Below are positions 10,562-18,040 of a DNA stretch of 64,000 bases, piece after piece. The position numbers and the translations under genes were made by a program. The DNA lies in assembly GCF_018361265.1 (NCBI RefSeq), contig NZ_JAFLNH010000002.1, positions 434,001 through 498,000 of the forward strand, read 5' to 3'. Source of the stretch: Mycobacterium sp. SM1. GTDB taxonomy: Bacteria > Actinomycetota > Actinomycetes > Mycobacteriales > Mycobacteriaceae. The stretch's first letter is position 1, and each line of letters begins with the position of its first letter. The notes beneath the pieces are model-generated. The model ran no database searches, was not told the origin of the DNA, and saw only the letters and a list, made by a program, of their open reading frames with translations.

Positions 10562-11367
10562 AGCCGGTTGATCACGGCGGCCAGCAGGGCACCCATTTTG
10601 GTCACCGATGCCGCGGCGGCCGAGAGCACTTCAGCGTGGCTGAGCGGCTCACCGGTGATCCCGGCCGCCAAGTTCGTCACCAGCGATACGCCCAGCACCT
10701 GGGCGCCGGCCGCGCGTGCGGCGATGGTCTCGTGCACCGTGGACATGCCCACCAGATCGGCGCCCAGCAGCCGGAGCATCCGGATTTCGGCGGGAGTCTC
10801 GTAGTGCGGGCCGGGCAGGCCGGCGTACACGCCCTCGGCGAGTTGCGGATCGACGTCGCGGGCCAGCTCTCGCAGCCGAGGAGCATAGGCGTCGACGAGA
10901 TCGACGAATTGCGGCCCGACCAACGGGGAACGCGCGGTGAGATTCAGGTGGTCGCAGATCAGCACCGGCTGGCCGACCCGCAGGTCGGGCCGCAGGGCCC
11001 CGGCCGCGTTGGTGAGCACGACGGTGCGCGCCCCCGCCGCGCACGCCGTCCGGACCGGGTGCACGACGTGGCGCAGGTCGTGGCCCTCGTAGGCGTGCAG
11101 GCGCCCGGCGAGTATCAGCACCCGATGCTCCCCGACGGGCACCGACAGCACCTGACCACGGTGCCCGACCGCGGTGGGCGGGGTGAATCCGGGCAGCTCG
11201 GCCATGGGCAGCACGCTGGTCGCGGCTCCTAGTTCGGTGACAACCGGGCCCCAGCCCGATCCGAGGACGATCGCGACGTCATGTTCGGTAATCCCGGTTC
11301 GCTCCGCGACGATGTTGGCCGCCTGCCGCGCGAGCGCGTCAGGATCGGGTGGGCCGGTCACGGTCAT
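10558..11367 (-). CDS. deoD: Purine nucleoside phosphorylase
   Basis: A 269-aa trimeric-type purine nucleoside phosphorylase (PNP/MTAP family; also called punA). Signature elements: [11 protein letters not shown] phosphate loop, [34 protein letters not shown] and [15 protein letters not shown] chose ATG 11367, which gives [10 protein letters not shown] and the family length; the frame stays open upstream to 11424 through repeat DNA. It phosphorolyses (deoxy)guanosine or inosine to base plus ribose-1-phosphate, which pmmB may then isomerise. It is divergent from the amiB1/amiA1 genes, with a tandem hairpin repeat in the shared intergenic region. Confidence 0.95.
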   Translation of the reverse strand: MTVTGPPDPDALARQAANIVAERTGITEHDVAIVLGSGWGPVVTELGAATSVLPMAELPGFTPPTAVGHRGQVLSVPVGEHRVLILAGRLHAYEGHDLRHVVHPVRTACAAGARTVVLTNAAGALRPDLRVGQPVLICDHLNLTARSPLVGPQFVDLVDAYAPRLRELARDVDPQLAEGVYAGLPGPHYETPAEIRMLRLLGADLVGMSTVHETIAARAAGAQVLGVSLVTNLAAGITGEPLSHAEVLSAAAASVTKMGALLAAVINRL

Positions 11368-11375
11368 CGAGGCTA

Positions 11376-11525
11376 GCCCGGCGACGATGCGCGCCGCGGA
11401 GCGGCGCGGGGAGGAGCCGGGCAATCGGGCTGGGCCCGGCGACGATGCGCGCCGCGGAGCGGCGCGGGGAGGAGCCGGGCAATCGGGCTGGGCCCGGCGA
11501 CGATGCGCGCCGCGGAGCGGCGCGG
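11376..11525. repeat. Tandem 58-bp repeat (about 2.6 copies) with hairpin
   Basis: Unit starts are at 11376, 11434 and 11492, a period of 58 bp, with nearly identical copies. Each unit contains CGCGCCGC-GGA-GCGGCGCG, a perfect 8-bp stem, and the word CGGCGACGATGC that also begins the purK-purE repeat at 44087. It therefore looks like a mycobacterial interspersed-repeat relative. It lies between divergent deoD and amiB1, where it could affect both promoters. Confidence 0.9.
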
Positions 11526-11550
11526 GTGCGCTGGGTGAGATACTGTCGAC

Positions 11551-11739
11551 GTGCCCGCTGCCACCGCGTTAGATGCCGCGCAGGATGCGGCGCGACGCCG
11601 GGGCAGCGACCTCGGGGAGTTATCTCACGCCGTCCACACCAAGGCGAACCTGGTGGGGCGCAGAATCGTTCAAGTTGCCGAGACGCTGACCGAGCCTGAG
11701 AGGGTGCAAGCGGGTCGGGACTGGCGGGCACCGTCATGA
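11551..11739 (+). pseudogene. amiB1: amiB1 remnant, internally deleted to 62 codons
   Basis: An ORF of 62 codons from GTG 11551, ending in an ATGA overlap with amiA1. The first ~33 residues ([20 protein letters not shown] then LGELSHAVH) resemble the N-terminus of the M20-family amidohydrolase AmiB1. The remainder (RIVQVAETLTEPERVQ) looks like the C-terminal helix of the same family. In M. tuberculosis a full ~394-aa amiB1 occupies this spot between deoD and amiA1. The simplest reading is an in-frame deletion of about 330 codons joining both ends and keeping coupling to amiA1. The metal-binding and catalytic residues are gone. Confidence 0.65.
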
Positions 11740-12905
11740 GCCTGGCCGACCGCGCCGAAACATGGCTGGCTGCGCACCACGGCGACCTGGTCGAATGGCG
11801 ACGGCACATCCACCGCTACCCCGAACTCGGCCGCCAGGAGTACGCCACCACCCAGTTCGTCGCTGAGCGGTTGGCCGACGCCGGGCTTAACCCGAAGGTG
11901 CTCCCCGGAGGGGTCGGCCTGACCTGTGACTTGGGCCCGGAGAAGGAGACCAGGATTGCGTTGCGGGCCGACATGGATGCGCTGCCGATGGCCGAGCGGA
12001 CCGGCGCGCCGTACGCGTCGACGATGCCCAATGTCGCGCACGCCTGCGGTCATGATGCGCACACCGCGATCCTGCTCGGCACCGCCCTGGCGCTGGCATC
12101 GGCACCGGAATTGCCGGTGGCGGTGCGCCTGATTTTCCAGGCCGCCGAGGAGCTGATGCCCGGTGGCGCGCTGGACGCGATTGCCGCTGGGGCGCTGACC
12201 GGGGTGACACGGATTTTCGCCTTGCACTGCGACCCCCGCCTCGTGGTCGGCAAGGTGGCGGTCAAGCAGGGGCCTATCACGTCGGCGGCCGACCAGGTCG
12301 AGATCACCCTGTACTCACCGGGTGGACACACATCGCGGCCGCACCTGACCGCCGATCTGGTCTACGGCCTGGGCACCTTGATCGTCGGGCTGCCCGGTGT
12401 GCTGTCGCGCCGCATCGACCCGCGTCACGGCACCGTCATGGTGTGGGGGGCGGTCAACGCGGGCACGGCGGCTAACGCCATCCCCCAGACCGGTGCGCTG
12501 TCCGGCACCGTGCGCACCGCCAGCCGCCAGACGTGGGATTCGCTGGAGAACGTCATCCGCCAGGCGGTGTCCGCGCTGCTGTCACCGCTGGATATCCGGC
12601 ACACGCTGGACTACCGCCGCGGAGTGCCGCCGGTGGTCAACGAGGAAGTTGCCACGCGCATCCTCACCCACGCCATCGAAGCCCTGGGCCCGGATGCTTT
12701 GGCCGACACCCGGCAGTCAGGGGGCGGCGAGGACTTCTCCTGGTATTTGGAGGAAGTTCCCGGCGCAATGGCGCGCCTCGGGGTGTGGTCGGGCCGGGGA
12801 CCGCAATTGGACCTGCATCAACCGACATTCGATCTCGACGAGCGAGCCCTGGCGGTCGGGGTGCGCGTGATGGTCAACATCGTCGAGCAGTCGGCATTGT
12901 TATAG
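11736..12905 (+). CDS. amiA1: M20-family amidohydrolase AmiA1
   Basis: A 389-aa, full-length member of the M20/ArgE/DapE hydrolase family (N-acyl amino acid or amide hydrolases). The start ATG lies in the ATGA overlap with the amiB1 remnant. Metal-binding motifs are visible: HIHRYPELGRQEY, ADMDALP, ACGHDAHTA, the catalytic FQAAEE and GGGEDFSWYLEEVPG. The dimerisation lid domain is intact (TLYSPGGHTSRPHL). The sequence recalls M. tuberculosis AmiA1 (Rv3305c) nearly throughout. The physiological substrate is not known. It is the only intact amidohydrolase left of the amiB1-amiA1 pair. Confidence 0.93.
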   Translation: MSLADRAETWLAAHHGDLVEWRRHIHRYPELGRQEYATTQFVAERLADAGLNPKVLPGGVGLTCDLGPEKETRIALRADMDALPMAERTGAPYASTMPNVAHACGHDAHTAILLGTALALASAPELPVAVRLIFQAAEELMPGGALDAIAAGALTGVTRIFALHCDPRLVVGKVAVKQGPITSAADQVEITLYSPGGHTSRPHLTADLVYGLGTLIVGLPGVLSRRIDPRHGTVMVWGAVNAGTAANAIPQTGALSGTVRTASRQTWDSLENVIRQAVSALLSPLDIRHTLDYRRGVPPVVNEEVATRILTHAIEALGPDALADTRQSGGGEDFSWYLEEVPGAMARLGVWSGRGPQLDLHQPTFDLDERALAVGVRVMVNIVEQSALL

Positions 12906-13499
12906 AACCGGCCACCATCTTCGAGTTCTACGCCACCAAGCTGGCAACTGGGACAATGGGTTGGGATGCGTGATGTTTGGTGATTGTTCCGGATTCGTCC
13001 GTGGTTGAGAAGGAGTCGGAACCGGTAGTTGGCGAAGCTGCGAGATCCGCGGTTTTCGGGAACTCGGCAGTCACGGGCTGCGGTGCTGACCACGCCGCCG
13101 CGGCTGAGCAGCACGTTTCATCCCGGCCACCCCTCGGCACCAGTGCTCGGCTCGTTTTCCGGCACCGCCGCCTGCAACTTGTCAGTCAACTGTGTGACGT
13201 GACTGTGTGACGTGGCCGTTGCGGACGTACGCACCTGAGGTCTTATGCTCGCGAGTCTCCCCTCAGGCGGCGCGCGGTCGGGACAGCCGGGGTGGCGACG
13301 GCCATCAGTGCCTCATCTCGTGCGTTGCGCCGCTGCCACCAGCGCATGAGGCCTCCAACGTCAGCTCGTGAGTCCGTCACCCAGCTGGAGACTCGTTTGG
13401 CGTCTGCAGCAATATTGACCATTCGATGCGGAGCTACTCGATACCGGACCTCAGAGACAACAATTATCAAAAGAGAGAATGTGAGGAAGGGTCGCAGTC
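12906..13499. other. 594-bp gap with transposase debris
   Basis: No complete gene is supported. On the minus strand at 12983-13036 the peptide FANYRFRLLLNHGRIRNN resembles the C-terminal end of ISL3-type (IS204/IS1001/IS1096) transposases, without any upstream catalytic part. The rest has short ORFs in all frames and a lower-GC stretch near 13400-13490 just before the amidohydrolase gene. I read this as the junction where an accessory segment replaced the link between amiA1 and the Rv3304-like gene. Confidence 0.5.
12983..13036 (-). pseudogene. Possible ISL3-family transposase C-terminal remnant
   Basis: An 18-residue peptide, FANYRFRLLLNHGRIRNN, matches by memory the conserved NYRLRLLL pattern near the C-terminus of ISL3-family transposases. 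No start, DDE residues or terminal repeats were found, so only a relic remains. Confidence 0.35.
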
Positions 13500-14486
13500 G
13501 TGAAAATCATTGGTCTGGAAGAGCATTTCGTTACGGCCGACGTGGTGCAGGCGTGGCGTCGTCTCGAGCCACACTGGCAAAACCCGCCGCGGCTATCCGC
13601 CCGCGACGATATCGCGCACCGCCTCGCCGAGCTCGACAGAGAGCGCCTCGCCGCAATGGAGGACACCGGGCTCGACGTTCAGGTTCTCTCCCTGACAAGC
13701 CCTGGTGTCCAAAACCTGGCTCCCAACGACGGGGTGACGCTGCAGATGATCTGCAACGATCTCGTGGCAGACGCCGCGCGCGCGCACCCCAACCACCTGC
13801 AGGGCTTCGCGACGCTGGCCACCACCGATCCGGTCAAAGCCGCCAGCGAGTTGGAGCGTGCGGTCACCACATTGGGCCTCAACGGCGCGATGATCTTCCC
13901 CCGTAGCCGTGGGCGCAGCCTGGAACACCGCGACTTCTGGCCGATCTTCGAGGCCGCGGCTGCCCTCAACGCGCCGCTCTACCTACATCCGCAGGTGCCG
14001 CCGCCGCCGGTACAGGCCGTCTATTACAGCGGCGTCGATGACGCAGTCGATGCCGGCTTGGCCACCTACGGTATCGGCTGGCACTACGACGCGGGCATTG
14101 CGCTGCTGCGTTTGATCCTCTGCGGCGTCTTCGACCACTTTCCAAATCTAGAAGTGATAGTCGGTCATTGGGGCGAGATGGTGCTGTTCTACCTCGACAG
14201 GATCGACAACGTGGCCACAGCCGCCCAACGGGCACGCCCGATCTCCGACTACTTCCGCACCAACGTGCTCGTCACGCCCAGCGGCATCTTTAGTCAGCGG
14301 TATCTGCGCTGGGCACTTGAGGTCATCGGAGTCGACCGCATCCTTTTCTCCACCGACTATCCCTATCGGTTTGCCCCTCATGGCGGCGCGCGCCGCTTTT
14401 TGGAGGAGGCAAACCTCACCGAGGTCGAGCGGGAGAAGATCGCGTCTGGCAATTGGGACCGAATCTGCGCCGCCATCCGCCGCTGA
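13500..14486 (+). CDS. Amidohydrolase-2 family metal-dependent hydrolase/decarboxylase
   Basis: A 328-aa TIM-barrel protein of the amidohydrolase_2 (ACMSD / 2,6-dihydroxybenzoate decarboxylase) family. Diagnostic residues: the N-terminal LEEHF (about residues 6-10) in place of HxH, LHPQ after strand 5, VGHWGE (metal-binding His) and FSTDYPYR with the catalytic Asp. Family members decarboxylate resorcylate- or aminocarboxymuconate-type acids, so an aromatic acid decarboxylase is plausible, but the substrate is not readable. The GTG start is preceded by GAGGAAGGG. It stands alone between mobile-element debris and an ahcY fragment and is likely an acquired gene. Confidence 0.8.
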   Translation: MKIIGLEEHFVTADVVQAWRRLEPHWQNPPRLSARDDIAHRLAELDRERLAAMEDTGLDVQVLSLTSPGVQNLAPNDGVTLQMICNDLVADAARAHPNHLQGFATLATTDPVKAASELERAVTTLGLNGAMIFPRSRGRSLEHRDFWPIFEAAAALNAPLYLHPQVPPPPVQAVYYSGVDDAVDAGLATYGIGWHYDAGIALLRLILCGVFDHFPNLEVIVGHWGEMVLFYLDRIDNVATAAQRARPISDYFRTNVLVTPSGIFSQRYLRWALEVIGVDRILFSTDYPYRFAPHGGARRFLEEANLTEVEREKIASGNWDRICAAIRR

Positions 14487-14851
14487 GCGCATCCAACACG
14501 GCTGCCCGGTTCATTGATTTATGCCTAACGTGGTGTCCCGTCTGGTTAACGGGTCGTTTTGGTGACACCAAAGCGGCGGCGCCGGCCTCATCGTGTCAAG
14601 CATCTCACGTGCCGCTCCAATACGCTCCAATAAAGGATATCGCCCATCGCCGAAGAGAGCGTTGATCATCTGATGAAACATGCGGCAGGAATTCATGGAT
14701 AACGACAATTATCTATGAATGATGCCGTAACGTTATTGTGCAACAACAGTTTTGACGTCTAGCCAGGGGTCACCGTGACGAATTGCGCGGGCCCGGGTTG
14801 GCTTGTTTGCTCAGTTGAGTTGTCGTACCGGGTTTCGACCCGCGCGACGAA
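14487..14851. other. 365-bp gap, no supported gene
   Basis: The stretch is relatively AT-rich (many ATT/TAT words near 14690-14760) compared with its surroundings. A minus-strand ORF at 14511-14696 (61 codons from ATG; contains FHQMINALFGDGRYPLLERI) has a protein-like composition, vaguely like the end of a TetR ligand domain, but nothing allows a call. Confidence 0.4.
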
Positions 14852-14938
14852 GCGACTGGGATCAAGTTCAAGGTCGCCGACCTGTCGCTGGCTGACTATG
14901 GTCGCCAGGACATCCGGCTGTTGGAGCATTAGATGCCT
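14852..14938 (+). pseudogene. ahcY: N-terminal fragment of S-adenosylhomocysteine hydrolase
   Basis: The frame at 14852 reads a Gly-Ile-Lys-Phe start followed by KVADLSLADYGRQDIR, LLEH and then a TAG at 14930, continuing Met-Pro. This closely matches the N-terminal segment of mycobacterial SahH (KIADLSLADFGRKELR, then EHEMPG). The TAG replaces the Glu codon after EH, and similarity ends two codons later. Only about 27 codons remain. The fragment sits 35 bp before a SAM-dependent methyltransferase gene, so the two may have arrived together. Confidence 0.7.
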
Positions 14939-14973
14939 TGGCGGCCAAAGTTTCCGAGCCTAAAATGCTGAGC

Positions 14974-15720
14974 ATGTCTAACGAAGCTGAGCGGTATGAT
15001 TTCGAGGAGTTCTACCGTGACGAGCGCACGGTAGACGGCTTGCCGACGATGACGCCGTGGGACATCGGGGGACCGCAGCCGGCGGTCCAGCAGTTAGTGG
15101 CCTTCGGCGGGGTCAGGGGAGAGGTGCTCGACTCAGGCACCGGGCCGGGCCATCATGCGATCTACTTCGCGCAGCAGGGCTATGCGGCCACCGGGATCGA
15201 CAGCTCAGCGGCCGGGATCGAGCGGGCCAGGCGCAACGCGCAGCGTGCCGGGGTTCAGGTGAACTTTCAGGTGGCCGACGCGACCAAGCTCGAGGGGCTG
15301 GAGAACCGATTCGACACCGTGCTGGACAGCGCGTTTTACCATGTGCTCGGCGAGGACGAGGACCTTCAGGGTCAGTATGCCCAAGCTCTGCACCGGGCCA
15401 CCAGGCCGGGGGCGCGGCTGTATATGTTCGAGGCCGGATGCCACAACGTCAATGGGATTCAGACGCACGGTCTGCCCGCGGAAAACTTCGAGCGGGTGCT
15501 GCCCGCGGCGGGGTGGCGCATCGACTACCTGGGCCCCACCACCTATCAAGCTCACATGACTCCCGAAGGGTTTGACGAGTGGTTAACCCGAGCATGCGCG
15601 TCTGGCTGGGGTGAGCGGGTGAAGCCGATGCAGGAGCAACTTCGCGTCATCGGGCCGCTGCTGAAAACCAACCTGCTGCACATGCCGTTCTGGGCGGTGG
15701 CCGCGACCCGTCAGGACTGA
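14974..15720 (+). CDS. Class I SAM-dependent methyltransferase
   Basis: About 248 residues from ATG 14974; ATG 14965 and an open frame further upstream are alternatives. A Rossmann methyltransferase fold is indicated by motif I VLDSGTGPGHHAIYFAQQG (in which the second Gly of GxGxG is Thr-Gly-Pro), the acidic ribose-binding TGIDSSAAGIERARRNA and motif post-I FQVADATKLEG. The family resembles thiopurine/tellurite or small-molecule methyltransferases that detoxify xenobiotics. No methyl acceptor can be inferred. It lies immediately after a fragment of SAH hydrolase, the enzyme that removes the by-product of such reactions. Confidence 0.8.
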   Translation: MSNEAERYDFEEFYRDERTVDGLPTMTPWDIGGPQPAVQQLVAFGGVRGEVLDSGTGPGHHAIYFAQQGYAATGIDSSAAGIERARRNAQRAGVQVNFQVADATKLEGLENRFDTVLDSAFYHVLGEDEDLQGQYAQALHRATRPGARLYMFEAGCHNVNGIQTHGLPAENFERVLPAAGWRIDYLGPTTYQAHMTPEGFDEWLTRACASGWGERVKPMQEQLRVIGPLLKTNLLHMPFWAVAATRQD

Positions 15721-16036
15721 GCCAAAGCGGCTACCCCGGTCGGGTTAACCCTTCGGCTGCTGACCGCCCGCTCGGGCCTGCACTGGCCCGAACCGATCAC
15801 GAGGGCACCGGCTTGCGGGAGGGTCGTCATCAGTGACGGCGTTCGCAGCGCCCGGCGGGCGCGGTGACTACGGTGCACCGGTCTCCAGCATCCGCCCGGG
15901 CGGCACCGCTGTCGCGGCCGGAGTGCGTGTCGGCGGCTCCACGTGGCCGCAGGCCATCCCGGTTGTCACCCCGCTTGTGAGGAAGCCTTGCGGCAGTAGC
16001 CGATCCCCCGCAGCCAGCCGAGTTCGGGAAGCTAAG
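15721..16036. other. 316-bp gap, no supported gene
   Basis: An open frame from GTG 15833 runs on the plus strand but merges with the antisense of the next gene and shows no family motif. I see no hairpin or promoter convincing enough to list. It marks the right edge of the accessory patch before the conserved Rv3304-lpdA block resumes. Confidence 0.4.
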
Positions 16037-16510
16037 CTAAGTCCCCGGCCCGATGTTGCGGGCCGGGCGGGTACGCAGGTCATGAACGTAATCGGGTGGC
16101 GCTCCGGCCATTTCGGCGGCATCCGCCATCACGCCCAGGTAATGCGCCGATGGCAGCCCGCCCTCCCAGGCGTCCAGCACGTAGAGCCAGGCGAGCACCG
16201 GATCCGTGGTGGTGTAGGAGGATATGCGCTCCACCCGGCACCGGATCTTCTTGTGGATACCCAGCTCGGAGCCTTCCCACCGGTCCAGGTTCTGTTCGTC
16301 GGCGGGGGTGACGTCGTAGAGCACAACGAAGACCTTCGACTGCGGATCCTCGACGACGGTGGCCAGCGCGCCCTCCCAGCCGATGTCCTCGCCACCGAAT
16401 GTCAGCCGCCACCCGTGCAGCCAGCCGGTCCCGGCCATCGGCGAGTGGGGTGCCCGCTGTGCCATCTGCTCCGGATCCATGTTCGAGCCGTAGGCGGCGT
16501 AGAGCGGCAC
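16037..16510 (-). CDS. Gamma-glutamylcyclotransferase-fold protein, Rv3304-like
   Basis: A 157-aa small cytoplasmic protein. The N-terminal LYAAYGSNMDPEQM carries the YGSN loop of the GGCT/AIG2 fold, and a Glu-rich WEGSELG region follows. Length and sequence recall Rv3304, and the gene keeps its position divergent from lpdA with 64 bp between starts. Enzymes of this fold release 5-oxoproline from gamma-glutamyl compounds, but the mycobacterial member has no proven reaction that I know of. Confidence 0.82.
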   Translation of the reverse strand: MPLYAAYGSNMDPEQMAQRAPHSPMAGTGWLHGWRLTFGGEDIGWEGALATVVEDPQSKVFVVLYDVTPADEQNLDRWEGSELGIHKKIRCRVERISSYTTTDPVLAWLYVLDAWEGGLPSAHYLGVMADAAEMAGAPPDYVHDLRTRPARNIGPGT

Positions 16511-16574
16511 GGAGAAAGCTTAAATGGCACGCGCCCGCCCGGCGAAGCTTCGACGCCGTGGTTAGGTTAAAGCT

Positions 16575-17981
16575 GTGGCGACCCGCATTGTGATCCTCGG
16601 GGGAGGGCCGGCCGGTTACGAGGCAGCGCTGGTCGCCGCCGCCCGCGACGCCCAGGTGACGGTGATCGACTCCGACGGCATCGGCGGGGCGGCCGTGCTG
16701 GCCGACTGCGTGCCGTCGAAGACCTTCATCGCCTCCTCGGGGTTGCGCACCGAATTGCGCCGAGCCTCCGGGTTGGGTTTTGACATCGACATCGACGACG
16801 CCAAGATCTCGCTGGGACAGATCCATGAGCGGGTCAAAACGCTGGCCGCCGCGCAGTCGGCCGACATCACCGCCCAGCTGCACAGCGCGGGCGTGGAGGT
16901 GATCGCGGGGCGGGGCGAGCTGGTCGACCCCGGCCCGGATCGAGCGCGCCACCGCATCAAAGCGACCAGCCGTGACGGTGCGGCCAGCGAGCACGATGCC
17001 GACGTTGTGCTGATCGCCACCGGCGCCACCCCGCGGATCATGCCGTCGGCGCGGCCCGACGGCGAGCGCATCCTGACCTGGCGCCAGCTCTACGACCTGG
17101 ACTCGCTGCCCGATCACCTCATCGTGGTGGGCTCGGGCGTTACCGGCGCCGAGTTCGTCAACGCCTACACCGAACTGGGTGTCGCGGTGACGGTGGTGGC
17201 CAGCCGGGACCATGTGCTGCCGTACGAGGACGCCGACGCCGCGCTGGTCGTGGAGGAGTCGTTCGCCGAACGCGGCGTGCGGCTGGTCAAAAACGCCCGA
17301 GCGGAATCGGTCACCCGCACCGGCGAGGGGGTTGTGGTGCGCATGGCCGATGGGCGCACCGTGGCGGGCAGCCATGCCCTGATGACCATCGGATCGGTCC
17401 CGAACACCGGCGGCCTGGGCCTGGAGCGGGTGGGCATCCAGCTATCACCCGACAACTATCTGCGGGTCGACCGGGTGTCGCGTACGTCGACGCCCGGGAT
17501 CTACGCCGCCGGGGACTGCACCGGGCTGCTGCCGCTGGCGTCGGTGGCGGCGATGCAGGGCCGGATCGCGATGTATCACGCATTGGGGGAAGCCGTCACG
17601 CCGATCCGGTTGCGCACCGTGGCCGCGACGGTGTTCACCCATCCCGAGATCGCGGCCGTCGGTGTGCCCCAGTCGGCGATCGACAACGGGTCCGTGCCGG
17701 CCCGCGCCATCATGCTGCCGTTGCGGACCAATGCCCGGGCCAAGATGTCCGGGCTGCGGCACGGCTTTGTCAAGCTCTTCTGCCGGCGCGCCACCGGTGT
17801 GGTGATCGGCGGTGTGGTGGTGGCGCCGATCGCCTCCGAGCTGATCCTGCCGATCGCGGTGGCGGTGACAAACCGCATCACGGTCGACGAGTTGGCGCAG
17901 ACACTGGCCGTCTATCCGTCGCTGTCGGGGTCGATCACCGAGGCGGCCCGCCGGCTGATGGCCCACGGTGACCTGGACTAG
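16575..17981 (+). CDS. lpdA: Flavoprotein disulfide-reductase homologue LpdA, NAD(P)H quinone reductase type
   Basis: A 468-aa protein with FAD-binding GGGPAGYEAAL (residues 9-19), NAD-binding VVGSGVTGAEFV and a second FAD motif GIYAAGDCTG. The redox CxxxxC of lipoamide dehydrogenases is broken: residues 37-49 read GGAAVLADCVPSK, so only C45 remains and position 40 is Ala. The C-terminal His-Glu catalytic pair is also absent. This agrees with M. tuberculosis LpdA (Rv3303c), described as an NAD(P)H:quinone reductase rather than a lipoamide dehydrogenase. The protein ends at MAHGDLD, about 20 residues earlier than the remembered M. tuberculosis form. glpD2 follows on the same strand. Confidence 0.92.
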   Translation: MATRIVILGGGPAGYEAALVAAARDAQVTVIDSDGIGGAAVLADCVPSKTFIASSGLRTELRRASGLGFDIDIDDAKISLGQIHERVKTLAAAQSADITAQLHSAGVEVIAGRGELVDPGPDRARHRIKATSRDGAASEHDADVVLIATGATPRIMPSARPDGERILTWRQLYDLDSLPDHLIVVGSGVTGAEFVNAYTELGVAVTVVASRDHVLPYEDADAALVVEESFAERGVRLVKNARAESVTRTGEGVVVRMADGRTVAGSHALMTIGSVPNTGGLGLERVGIQLSPDNYLRVDRVSRTSTPGIYAAGDCTGLLPLASVAAMQGRIAMYHALGEAVTPIRLRTVAATVFTHPEIAAVGVPQSAIDNGSVPARAIMLPLRTNARAKMSGLRHGFVKLFCRRATGVVIGGVVVAPIASELILPIAVAVTNRITVDELAQTLAVYPSLSGSITEAARRLMAHGDLD

Positions 17982-18040
17982 CCGCGGTAGCCTGGGGATC
18001 AGCTCGCCTACCGATGAGTAACCGACTGGGAGGCCTTTCC

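Noticed and set aside
15833..16570. 245-codon plus-strand frame across the Rv3304-like gene
   Set aside because: Most of it is antisense to a gene with a clear GGCT-fold signature; the first ~70 codons show no recognisable domain.
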